Assembly: GCF_025567285.1 (NCBI RefSeq)
Contig: NZ_JAOQJT010000006.1
Span: 62,001-126,000, forward strand
DNA length: 64,000 nt
Direction of reading: 5' to 3'
From: Coprococcus aceti
GTDB lineage: Bacteria > Bacillota > Clostridia > Lachnospirales > Lachnospiraceae
Each line of letters opens with the position of its first letter. The stretch's first letter is position 1. This document shows, piece after piece, positions 23,566 to 31,156 of the stretch. The notes beneath the pieces are model-generated. The model did no database searches, was not told the DNA's origin, and saw nothing but the letters and a program-made list of their open reading frames with translations. A program made the position numbers and the translations under genes.

Positions 23566-25119
23566 TTAATTGGCTGTAGCTTGGAACTCGCTGACCTCAT
23601 CCTGGCAATCCGTCACAGTGCGCTCAATGGACTTAAGTGATTCATTTGTCTGAGCCACGGATTCGCTGACCTCATCCTGGCAGTCTGTCATAGTGCGTTC
23701 GATGGACTTAAGCGATTCTTTTGTCTGAGCTATGTCAGCTGGATTGTAGCTGACCATCTCGTCATCTTGCCCGTCTATGGATTTGGAGTATTTGGCTCCG
23801 TTCTTGATATCCTCCAGAATGCCCTCGTACATGGCGATAGTCTCATTTACTCTATCCTGTGTCCACACATATTTTTTGCCACCGGATATATATGAACTAC
23901 CGATGATACTTTTGAGCTCGACTTTTTCGTTCTCAAGCCATGCCTTATACTCGTCGTATGTCCACCACTCAATATCAGGAGTTGGGAACTTTTCTTCAAA
24001 CTCGGCGTCGGTCATGGCTTCAAATGTCTTTCCATTATCAAAGCTGTAATATGTCTTGCCGTCATCCGGATTTATATAGGACATTATTGTCTCCGTATCA
24101 ACCGTGTCTGAAAAAGTGGTATTGGTAGTATCTGTAGCTTCGGTGACCGTACTGGATTCATCGCCCTTGGCCGATGTTGCAAATACTGTCACTGTTCCGG
24201 TGACTAAGACCATCGCTACAGCGAATGATATGATAGTCGTCTTTTTTGTTTTCATAATTGCTGTTATCCTTTCTTCGATTGCGTTTCTGCTAAAGTGGTT
24301 GCAGAGTGGCATAAAACCGCCCTTTGTCTCCTCCATACTGATCAGAGCCTTTGCGTAGGACGCCCTGCTTGTGCCTCCGAAATGGTGAATCACAGCCTCG
24401 TCGCAGGATAGCTCTATGTCTCTGTTGGCGAGAAAGTACATAATCCATACCAGAGGGTTAAACCAGTGTATGCAGACCGTGGTGATCAGCAGAAACTTGG
24501 TAACTGTGTCAAATCTTCTAATATGTATAAATTCATGTTCCAACACGTAACACAGGGTATCTTCATTTTCCCAGTCAGTTTTCTTGGGCATAAGAATCAC
24601 TGGATGCCACACGCCAAATGTAAGCGGTGCCGAGATCAGATCTGACTGTCGTATGGACAGCTTGCGTTTTAAATTGTGAGTCTCCAGCCATCTGCGTGCA
24701 AATGCATTTTCAACTGGTAATGATGTCTGAAATTCCCTGTAGCATCTGATATATGCCGAGATAAAAAATACCGCGCAGAGAACAAGTCCTGCCACCCAGA
24801 TGATATCCCACGCTGAAATCGTGAGAGCAGGAATCTGAGATTGAGGTGCCTGGGTGGAGACAGGCCCTTGTGTATTGATCGGCATGAATCTGACAGCCGG
24901 TGTTTCATTTATGTCAGAGACTGTTTTCTTTCCCAGCAGAGAATAGATGCTAAACTTAGATGGACATGAAAATGGTATTAGCAGCCTGATGATCGTGATT
25001 CCCCACAGTATCAGGAATGTCTTTTTAGGCAATCGGTTAATTGCCAGAGCGCGAATGACTGTGATCACCATGATCATGACAGCCCCGGCAACGCTCATTT
25101 GCAGTAAGCTCATATTCAT
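23566..25119 (-). CDS. M56-family (BlaR1/MecR1-like) membrane metalloprotease
   Basis: A 517-residue membrane protein. Four hydrophobic spans lie in the first 300 residues. The cytosolic metalloprotease site is LEHEFIHIRRFD (HExxH). In BlaR1 systems such proteases inactivate the BlaI repressor after sensing cell-wall stress. Here the extracellular part after about residue 310 is not a penicillin-binding domain. It is acidic and Tyr/Trp rich and ends in two near-identical 25-residue units (A-Q-T-K/N-E-S-L-K-S-I-E-R-T..., DNA period 75). ATG 25119 lies four bases after the blaI stop; the in-frame GTG one codon earlier is possible. Confidence 0.85.
   Translation of the reverse strand: MNMSLLQMSVAGAVMIMVITVIRALAINRLPKKTFLILWGITIIRLLIPFSCPSKFSIYSLLGKKTVSDINETPAVRFMPINTQGPVSTQAPQSQIPALTISAWDIIWVAGLVLCAVFFISAYIRCYREFQTSLPVENAFARRWLETHNLKRKLSIRQSDLISAPLTFGVWHPVILMPKKTDWENEDTLCYVLEHEFIHIRRFDTVTKFLLITTVCIHWFNPLVWIMYFLANRDIELSCDEAVIHHFGGTSRASYAKALISMEETKGGFMPLCNHFSRNAIEERITAIMKTKKTTIISFAVAMVLVTGTVTVFATSAKGDESSTVTEATDTTNTTFSDTVDTETIMSYINPDDGKTYYSFDNGKTFEAMTDAEFEEKFPTPDIEWWTYDEYKAWLENEKVELKSIIGSSYISGGKKYVWTQDRVNETIAMYEGILEDIKNGAKYSKSIDGQDDEMVSYNPADIAQTKESLKSIERTMTDCQDEVSESVAQTNESLKSIERTVTDCQDEVSEFQATAN
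23590..23739 (-). repeat. 75-bp tandem duplication in the M56 gene
   Basis: Two copies of a 75-base unit (GCTGACCTCATCCTGG at 23590 and again at 23665 on the + strand) encode the 25-residue C-terminal units. Differences are few and many are synonymous, so the duplication seems recent but kept in frame. Confidence 0.75.
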
Positions 25120-25123
25120 CACC

Positions 25124-25483
25124 TCACTCCAAATCGTTGACGATCTGTTTTAGCTTTGCGATCTCCTCAGGGGAAAGCTTCTTTCTGCCGAGAAGAGCAG
25201 CAAATAGTTTGTCGGCAGATCCGTCGTAGACCTTATTGATAAGTTCAGTTGTCTCGGCCTCCTGTACCTCCTCCTTTGGTATTATGGCGTGGCACATGAA
25301 ATTAGGCTCAGAGCGTTCAATTGCTCCTTTTTTGATGCACCTCTTGATCAACGTATATGTAGTGTTCATGTTCCAGCCAATTTCTTCTTTCAGGACATCG
25401 GAGATATGTTTGGCAGTTGTGTCGCCCTCGTCCCAGAGGACTCCCATCACCTTAAGTTCTGAATCAAAAAGTTTTATATCCAT
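25124..25483 (-). CDS. BlaI/MecI-family transcriptional repressor
   Basis: A 119-residue winged-helix repressor: FDSELKVMGVLWDEGDTTAK and HISDVL, then GWNMNTTYTLIKRCIKKGAI. The C-terminal dimerisation helices contain the usual KLFAALL and LSPEEIAKLKQI segments. It is expected to bind dyad operators and be cleaved by the M56 protease encoded next to it. AAAGGAG lies before ATG 25483; six extra residues from 25501 are not supported. Two matching operators flank its promoter (25502-25515 and 25557-25570), so the operon is probably autoregulated. Confidence 0.92.
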   Translation of the reverse strand: MDIKLFDSELKVMGVLWDEGDTTAKHISDVLKEEIGWNMNTTYTLIKRCIKKGAIERSEPNFMCHAIIPKEEVQEAETTELINKVYDGSADKLFAALLGRKKLSPEEIAKLKQIVNDLE

Positions 25484-25501
25484 ATGTGTTCTCCTTTGCA
25501 A

Positions 25502-25515
25502 ACTACTGCAGTAGT
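25502..25515. promoter_or_regulatory. BlaI-type operator 1
   Basis: Perfect palindrome ACTACTGCAGTAGT, lying 18 bases upstream of the blaI start and just after the expected transcription start. Confidence 0.75.
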
Positions 25516-25526
25516 ATTATGTCTTT

Positions 25527-25555
25527 ATAATACTTTTCAGCTAATAAAATGTCAA
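25527..25555 (-). promoter_or_regulatory. Promoter of the blaI-M56 operon
   Basis: On the minus strand TTGACA (25555-25550) and TATTAT (25532-25527) are 17 bases apart. The two operators bracket this promoter. Confidence 0.82.
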
Positions 25556-25556
25556 T

Positions 25557-25570
25557 ACTACTGGAGTAGT
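25557..25570. promoter_or_regulatory. BlaI-type operator 2
   Basis: ACTACTGGAGTAGT, the same 6-bp arms as operator 1 with a GG centre, 55 bases away and directly upstream of the -35. Confidence 0.72.
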
Positions 25571-25635
25571 TTGAATTAAAATTAATATTTGCAGCATGGT
25601 GTGACTGATTCTGGCAGGTGATAAGATTTTGAAAG

Positions 25636-25665
25636 TTGACAGGATTTCTGTCCGGTTTTTATAAT
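25636..25665 (+). promoter_or_regulatory. Promoter in front of the panE pseudogene
   Basis: TTGACA at 25636-25641 and TATAAT at 25660-25665 with an 18-base spacer, 35 bases before ATG 25701. It appears intact although the gene is broken. Confidence 0.65.
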
Positions 25666-25700
25666 AATGTTTATGAGTACATGAAAGAAGGATTTTACAT

Positions 25701-26289
25701 ATGGATATAAAGAAAGTTGCTATCTTAGGAGCCGGAGCTGTAGGCTCTTATATGATATGGGGACTCTCAGAAAGAGATGACATAGAGCTTGGAGTTATAG
25801 CCGAAGGCGAGCGTTAGGCTGTTTGATGGAACAGGACTTCACTACACGATATCGGATCATATCATGGTTGATCTGTGGAGCAAATTCAGACTCAACGTGT
25901 GCAACAATCTGCCACAGGCTATCCATGGTGCGGGAGTGGGCTGTTACAGGGACAGTGAACACATGAGGATCATAAGCGATGCACTCAAGTCTGAACTTGA
26001 GGCGGTGGCTACGGCGAAGGGGATAGACCTTTCACTTGCCGAAGGGCCATCGGTGCACGGAAGTGCGGTTCCACCTTCAGCGAGATATTCGACACTTCAG
26101 GATCTTGATTCTGGAAGGCATACAGAGATAGATATGTTCTCGGGTGCACTAGTAAGAATGGTAAGAGAGCTTGGAATACCGATGCCTTACAATGAATTTG
26201 CGTATCATATGATAAAGGCGTTGGAGGAGAAAAATGACGGGCTGTTTGACTACGAGGGCAGGGAGAATGAGAGAACCTGTGCAAGGTGA
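25701..26289 (+). pseudogene. 2-dehydropantoate 2-reductase remnant (panE/apbA)
   Basis: ATG 25701 opens with MDIKKVAILGAGAVGSYMIW, the Rossmann NADPH loop (GAGAVG) of ketopantoate reductases. This frame stops at TAG 25815. From about 25813, in another frame, the C-terminal domain resumes with RLFDGTGLHYTISDHIMVDL and WSKFRLNVCNN, which includes the family W-x-K-x-x-x-N motif, and runs to 26289. The usual middle part, roughly 100 residues, is missing. So an internal deletion joined the two ends out of frame. The longest frame (25864-26289, 141 residues) would be a C-terminal fragment only and is unlikely to be active. Confidence 0.82.
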
Positions 26290-26407
26290 TATGCTTCGAC
26301 GGCTGTATTGATGGTATGTTAGTATTGATACTGACTGGTGTAAGCTTTTTTTTCATAATAAGAAAATGCTTTGATACATTTGCTAAATTAAGGAGGTATT
26401 GTCTATC

Positions 26408-27607
26408 ATGTTGACATCACTTGCACTCATTTTCATAGTCGGACTGGCGATGGGCGCCATCTGTCAGGGGCTTAAGCTGCCGCGCATCATAGGAATGCTG
26501 GCGACGGGAATCGTTCTTGGTCCGTATGTGCTGGATTTCCTTGATCCGTCCATATTGTCCATATCTGCGGATCTCAGAAAGATAGCGCTTATCATCATAC
26601 TTATCAAGGCAGGACTGTCCCTTGACCTTAAGGATCTGAAGAAGTCGGGACGTTCGGCGGTGCTGTTCTCATTTGTCCCGGCGTCATTCGAGATTATCGG
26701 ATATATACTGTGTGCACCTGTTATACTTGGAATAAACCGCACAGAGGCAGCTGTCATGGGTGCGGTGCTCGGCGCGGTATCACCGGCTGTCGTAGTTCCG
26801 AGAATGGTGAGTCTCATAGAGAAAAAGTACGGAACTGACAAGGCGATTCCGCAGATGATACTTGCGGGGGCGTCCTGCGACGATATATTTGTCATAGTGC
26901 TTTTTACCACATTTCTCAGCATGGCGCAGGGCGGAAGTGCTCATGTCATGGATTTCGTGAATATACCAATATCCATCGTGCTTGGAGTACTGCTTGGCGT
27001 GGACGTTGGATATGGACTTTATCTGTTCTTTGAGACTTCCTATGCAAGGAAACACTGCGTGAGAAACAGCATGAAGGTCATCATCGTGCTGGGATTTTCG
27101 TTCCTGCTTATAGCGATAGAGGGATGGCTTGAGGGAAAGGTGTCGGTGTCGGGACTCCTTGCGGTGGTGGCTATGGCATGTGTCCTGAAACTCAAATGTC
27201 CAGAGTCGGTGTCGGGAAGACTCTCACAGAAATTTGGAAAGCTGTGGCTTGCGGCGGAGGTCATATTGTTCGTGCTTGTGGGTGCGGCTGTGGATATCAG
27301 ATACACCCTGGCAGCAGGACTTCCGGCGCTCCTTATGATATTTGTCGCACTGGCATTTAGAACGGTTGGTGTTCTGATCTGCGTGGCACATACATCACTT
27401 ACATGGAAGGAAAGGCTGTTCTGTGTCATCGCGTATCTTCCGAAGGCTACAGTTCAGGCAGCCATCGGATCAGTTCCGCTTGCGGCAGGGCTGGCATGTG
27501 GTAATATAGTATTGTCGGTTGCTGTGCTGGCGATCGTGGTGACTGCGCCGCTTGGAGCGATAGGAATAGACGGAACATACAAGCATTTGCTTAGTGAGGA
27601 TGAATAA
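26408..27607 (+). CDS. Cation:proton antiporter (CPA1/Kef-like)
   Basis: A 399-residue protein with about 12 hydrophobic spans. GLKLPRIIGMLATGIVLGP is the N-terminal family motif. The middle GASCDDIFVIVLFTTFLSM carries the paired Asp expected in the ion-binding site of Na+/H+ exchangers, and AGLSLDLKDLKKSG is typical of bacterial members. It has no C-terminal TrkA domain. AGGAGG at 26391-26396 is 11 bases before ATG 26408; the TTG at 26399 is too close to be used. It overlaps nothing and the HAD gene begins right after its stop. Confidence 0.88.
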   Translation: MLTSLALIFIVGLAMGAICQGLKLPRIIGMLATGIVLGPYVLDFLDPSILSISADLRKIALIIILIKAGLSLDLKDLKKSGRSAVLFSFVPASFEIIGYILCAPVILGINRTEAAVMGAVLGAVSPAVVVPRMVSLIEKKYGTDKAIPQMILAGASCDDIFVIVLFTTFLSMAQGGSAHVMDFVNIPISIVLGVLLGVDVGYGLYLFFETSYARKHCVRNSMKVIIVLGFSFLLIAIEGWLEGKVSVSGLLAVVAMACVLKLKCPESVSGRLSQKFGKLWLAAEVILFVLVGAAVDIRYTLAAGLPALLMIFVALAFRTVGVLICVAHTSLTWKERLFCVIAYLPKATVQAAIGSVPLAAGLACGNIVLSVAVLAIVVTAPLGAIGIDGTYKHLLSEDE

Positions 27608-27608
27608 G

Positions 27609-28274
27609 ATGAATAATAAGATAAAGAACATTATATTTGACATGAACGGCACAATGATATTTGACGGAAAGTATCATGAGATAGCATGGAAGGATTATGC
27701 GGAGAAGCTTGCTGGCAGACAGATGAGCACGGAGGAGTTTCAGCATCATGTGCTGGGGCACACGAACAAGGATATTCTGGAATACCTTATGGGAAAGGGC
27801 ACGCTCACCGAGGAGAGGATACTTGAACTTACCGAGGAGAAGGAGGCTATGTACAGAGAGATGTACATGGAAGATACTGCAAACTTCAAGCTGGTGGACG
27901 GCCTGGTGGCATACCTTGATAAACTTAAGGAACAGGGGATAAATATGAACATAGCCACAGGGTCAAATATGACAAATCTCGCATTCTATTTTAAAGAGTT
28001 TGATCTCGGAAGATGGTTTGACATAACGCTGTGCGCATACGACGATGGAACCATGAATGCTAAGCCGGCTCCTGATATGTACATCCGGGCCATGGAGCGC
28101 ATCGGAGCAGTGCCGGAAGAAACCATGGTCATAGAAGATGGACCATCGGGAATCCGGGCAGCGGCGGCAGCCGGAGCCGGATATATAGTTGGAATTTACG
28201 GCGACTCATCGAGAGAACTGCTTGAAGAGACAGGGCTGTGCGATGAACTGATTCCAGATTATAGAAATATGTGA
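27609..28274 (+). CDS. HAD-superfamily hydrolase, beta-phosphoglucomutase-like
   Basis: A 221-residue protein with a four-helix cap (residues about 17-85) after motif I, as in beta-phosphoglucomutase and related phosphatases. Motif I reads IIFDMNGTMIFDG, so the second Asp of the usual DxDGT is Asn. Motif II is NIATGSN, the motif III Lys lies in AKPAPDMYI and motif IV is MVIEDGPSGIRAA. The changed Asp is normally the general acid/base, so activity may differ from standard members. ATG 27609 starts one base after the antiporter stop, with GAGG inside that gene, implying coupled translation. Substrate unknown. Confidence 0.8.
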   Translation: MNNKIKNIIFDMNGTMIFDGKYHEIAWKDYAEKLAGRQMSTEEFQHHVLGHTNKDILEYLMGKGTLTEERILELTEEKEAMYREMYMEDTANFKLVDGLVAYLDKLKEQGINMNIATGSNMTNLAFYFKEFDLGRWFDITLCAYDDGTMNAKPAPDMYIRAMERIGAVPEETMVIEDGPSGIRAAAAAGAGYIVGIYGDSSRELLEETGLCDELIPDYRNM

Positions 28275-28279
28275 TAAGA

Positions 28280-28316
28280 ATAGGGCGTGTTCAAATGGAC
28301 GAACATGCTCTATTTT
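28280..28316 (+). terminator. Rho-independent terminator
   Basis: ATAGGGCGTGTTC (28280-28292) pairs with GAACATGCTCTAT (28301-28313), with two G-U pairs, then TTTT. It lies between convergent genes. Confidence 0.82.
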
Positions 28317-28345
28317 ACTATGATATATGGGTGTGGGGATGATTC

Positions 28346-29224
28346 CTACAACAACTCCATAAGTTTATTTGCAGCAACGCTCATACCACGGCGCCTGTCA
28401 CTGATGATACACATGTGACGCTTTGGTATGGGCTTTTTAAATTGCAGGCGGAACAGGTCGCCGCGGTCTATATAGCTCTGGGCGAAGTCTGCCATGATGG
28501 AGCCGATGCCGAGATTTCTCATGACGAACTGGGCAATCATATCGCTGGTAGAAAGCTCGAATTCGGGCTGCAGAGTCACGCCCTCATGGCTCAGAAATGT
28601 GTCGACATATGCGCGTGTGCTTGTGTCATGCTCCAGACAAATGATCGGAAGCTCGTCAAGCTCGTGGTAATCCAGAGTTTTGCCCTGAAGATATGAAAAC
28701 CTTGGTCCGGCGATGAAGATGTCCTCAATCTCCCTTGCCTGCTTGATCTCCATGTGAGGATCGGCGGGAAGAGGACTGGTGACGATACCGAAGTCTATGT
28801 TGCCTGATAGCAGATGATTTATCGTGCTGGGAGTCGGAGCATTTGTGACATGAACCTTGATCCCCGGATATAGCTGGTGGAAATGCTCCAGATATGGCAG
28901 GAGATAGAACTGCAGTGTCATATCGCTTGCGCCTATCCTTATCTCACCGGTCTCCATGTGGAGAAGCTGTGAGAGCTGCTGTTCACCCAGGGATATGGAT
29001 TCGTATCCCGCTGCAACGTGGGAGTAGAGGAGCTCTCCGGCATTTGTCAGTGAGACGCCCTTCTTGGTTCGGATGAACAGTTCTATGCCGATCGCCTGCT
29101 CCAGAGCTTTGATCGCCTGACTTACGGCTGGCTGGGATATACACAGCTCCCTGGCAGCGGCGGATATACTGGATGCTTTGGCGACATGGTAGAAGATTTT
29201 GTAATATTCGAAATTTATGTTCAT
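28346..29224 (-). CDS. LysR-family transcriptional regulator
   Basis: A 292-residue regulator. The N-terminal winged HTH reads FYHVAKASSISAAARELCIS then QPAVSQAIKALE. It is followed by the linker helix and the two-lobed ligand domain with GEIRIGAS and the FGIVTSPLP strand. LysR proteins usually control a divergent gene, which here would be purA, 408 bases away. That distance and the housekeeping role of purA make the target uncertain. GGAGG lies before ATG 29224. The effector is unknown. Confidence 0.92.
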   Translation of the reverse strand: MNINFEYYKIFYHVAKASSISAAARELCISQPAVSQAIKALEQAIGIELFIRTKKGVSLTNAGELLYSHVAAGYESISLGEQQLSQLLHMETGEIRIGASDMTLQFYLLPYLEHFHQLYPGIKVHVTNAPTPSTINHLLSGNIDFGIVTSPLPADPHMEIKQAREIEDIFIAGPRFSYLQGKTLDYHELDELPIICLEHDTSTRAYVDTFLSHEGVTLQPEFELSTSDMIAQFVMRNLGIGSIMADFAQSYIDRGDLFRLQFKKPIPKRHMCIISDRRRGMSVAANKLMELL

Positions 29225-29508
29225 TTATAATTTCCTCCAGATTCAATAGAGATCGTTTAATATGTGTGTGTCAACAATATGTTTTATTGCAAAATAATTC
29301 AGGACTTTTTACTGTTCTATAATGGTACGATTGAAATAATTTTGCTTAAAAAATTATACATATATAATATAAGTAAAATGGCGTTTGAGGTGGACAAAAT
29401 CCATTATATTTACAGTTTATGTTGGTTTCCGCAAAATGTAAAGACAAATATAAGATACACTTATAATAAATATAAATAATATTGATTTTACTTATGACAT
29501 TATAGTGT

Positions 29509-29514
29509 TATAAT
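29509..29514 (+). promoter_or_regulatory. -10 element for purA and surrounding gene-free region
   Basis: TATAAT at 29509-29514, about 120 bases upstream of the purA start; no clear -35. The rest of the 408-base gap (29225-29632) is very AT-rich. I see no riboswitch, no terminator and no convincing gene; a 71-codon frame at 29264-29479 is dismissed as low-complexity. Confidence 0.42.
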
Positions 29515-29632
29515 GAGAAGGTATTGTGAGTGATCTGCTTATAAATATTATGTATAGGCAGAAACATTTGAACAGCCACAATGCGGATATCAGAAAATAT
29601 TTCAAAATGCTGCGAAAGCGAGGAAAAGTATT

Positions 29633-30916
29633 ATGGTAAGAGCGGTTGTAGGAGCCAATTGGGGCGATGAAGGAAAAGGTAAGATCACAGACATGTTAGG
29701 TCAGGAGTCAGACATAATCGTAAGATTCCAGGGTGGTGCCAACGCAGGTCACACAATTGTCAATGACTATGGTAAATTTGCTTTACATACACTTCCATCA
29801 GGAGTGTTCTACAGTCACACAACAAGTATCATTGGAAATGGTGTTGCACTTAACATCCCTCTTCTTTTCAAGGAGATAAAGTCCATCACAGACAGAAATG
29901 TACCAATGCCTAAGATCCTTGTATCTGACAGAGCACAGATGGTTATGCCATACCACATTCTCTTCGACGAATACGAGGAGGAGAGACTTGCAGGTAAGTC
30001 ATTCGGATCAACAAAGTCAGGAATCGCTCCATTCTATTCAGATAAATATGCAAAGATCGGTTTCCAGGTAAGCGAGCTCTTTGATGAGGAAGCACTGAAG
30101 GAGAAGATCGAGAGAGTTATAGTACAGAAGAACGTTCTTCTTGAGAACCTGTATCACAAGCCACTCTTAAAGGCTGACGATATATTCAACACACTCATGG
30201 AGTATAAGGAGATGGTTGCTCCTTATGTATGTGACGTATCAGCATACCTCTATGAGGCGATCAAGGAGGGCAAGAACATCCTTCTTGAGGGTCAGCTTGG
30301 TTCACTGAAGGATCCGGATCACGGAATCTACCCTATGGTTACATCATCATCAACTCTGGCAGCTTACGGTGCCATCGGTGCAGGTATACCTCCATACGAG
30401 ATCAAGCAGATCATCACTGTATGTAAGGCATACTCAAGCGCAGTAGGAGCAGGCGAGTTCGTAAGTGAGATATTTGGCGACGAGGCAGATGAGCTCAGAC
30501 GCCGCGGCGGTGATGGCGGTGAGTTTGGTGCAACAACAGGAAGACCTAGAAGAATGGGTTGGTTCGACTGCGTGGCATCAAAGTATGGCTGCCGTATCCA
30601 GGGAACAACAGACGTTGCATTTACAGTACTTGATGTACTTGGATATCTCGATGAGATCCCAGTATGTGTAGGCTACGATATCGATGGTGAGGTTACAACA
30701 GACTTCCCAACAACATCAAAGCTCAAGAAGGCAAAACCTGTATATGAGACACTCCCAGGCTGGAAGACAGATATCAGAGGAATCAAGAAGTACGAGGATC
30801 TCCCAGAGAACTGCAGAAAGTACATCGAGTTCGTTGAAGAGCATATCGGATTCCCAATCACAATGATCTCAAACGGTCCGGGAAGAAACGATATCATCTA
30901 CAGAAACGCAAAGTAA
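29633..30916 (+). CDS. purA: Adenylosuccinate synthetase
   Basis: A 427-residue GTP-dependent enzyme that joins IMP and aspartate in AMP synthesis; with purB (11.3 kb) it completes the adenine branch. VGANWGDEGKGKITD is the P-loop with catalytic Asp. GGANAGHT, the GQLGSLKDPDHG segment (usual form G-A-Q-G-x-L-L-D-x-D-H-G), and TTGRPRRMGWFD are the other conserved sites. The Q-L-G-S-L-K-D variant of the 'LLDID' motif is typical of a subgroup of PurA. Single gene with its own terminator. Confidence 0.95.
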   Translation: MVRAVVGANWGDEGKGKITDMLGQESDIIVRFQGGANAGHTIVNDYGKFALHTLPSGVFYSHTTSIIGNGVALNIPLLFKEIKSITDRNVPMPKILVSDRAQMVMPYHILFDEYEEERLAGKSFGSTKSGIAPFYSDKYAKIGFQVSELFDEEALKEKIERVIVQKNVLLENLYHKPLLKADDIFNTLMEYKEMVAPYVCDVSAYLYEAIKEGKNILLEGQLGSLKDPDHGIYPMVTSSSTLAAYGAIGAGIPPYEIKQIITVCKAYSSAVGAGEFVSEIFGDEADELRRRGGDGGEFGATTGRPRRMGWFDCVASKYGCRIQGTTDVAFTVLDVLGYLDEIPVCVGYDIDGEVTTDFPTTSKLKKAKPVYETLPGWKTDIRGIKKYEDLPENCRKYIEFVEEHIGFPITMISNGPGRNDIIYRNAK

Positions 30917-30959
30917 TTTGACCTGATTCACAGGGAAATCAAATAACAGAAAAATAACA

Positions 30960-31002
30960 GGGACACTTTCCAGTAGGAGATTATTAGGGAGTGTCCCTTT
31001 TG
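30960..31002 (+). terminator. Rho-independent terminator after purA
   Basis: GGGACACT (30960-30967) and AGTGTCCC (30990-30997), followed by TTTTGTT. Confidence 0.82.
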
Positions 31003-31039
31003 TTGTTGGAAATGGATTTCTATTTGTGGTGTAAGGAGA

Positions 31040-31068
31040 TTGTAGAATAAGATTATATTTGTTATGAT
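31040..31068 (+). promoter_or_regulatory. Promoter of the alpha-galactosidase gene
   Basis: TTGTAG (31040-31045) and TATGAT (31063-31068) with a 17-base spacer, directly followed by the palindrome at 31071. Confidence 0.55.
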
Positions 31069-31070
31069 TA

Positions 31071-31092
31071 TTTTATCGGCTTTCCGATAAAA
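31071..31092. promoter_or_regulatory. Operator-like palindrome before GH36
   Basis: TTTTATCGG, spacer CTTT, CCGATAAAA: a perfect 9-bp dyad covering the expected transcription start, the classic place for a repressor. No local sugar regulator gene adjoins it. Confidence 0.6.
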
Positions 31093-31156
31093 GTTCTAGT
31101 GGATAGGGCGATGTGCAAAAAAAGCATATTGCAAATTTATTGCATGGAGGAGAAAA

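Noticed and set aside
29264..29479. 71-codon frame upstream of purA
   Set aside because: AT-rich, low-complexity translation (many I, Y, K, N), no ribosome site, and it lies in the purA/LysR control region.
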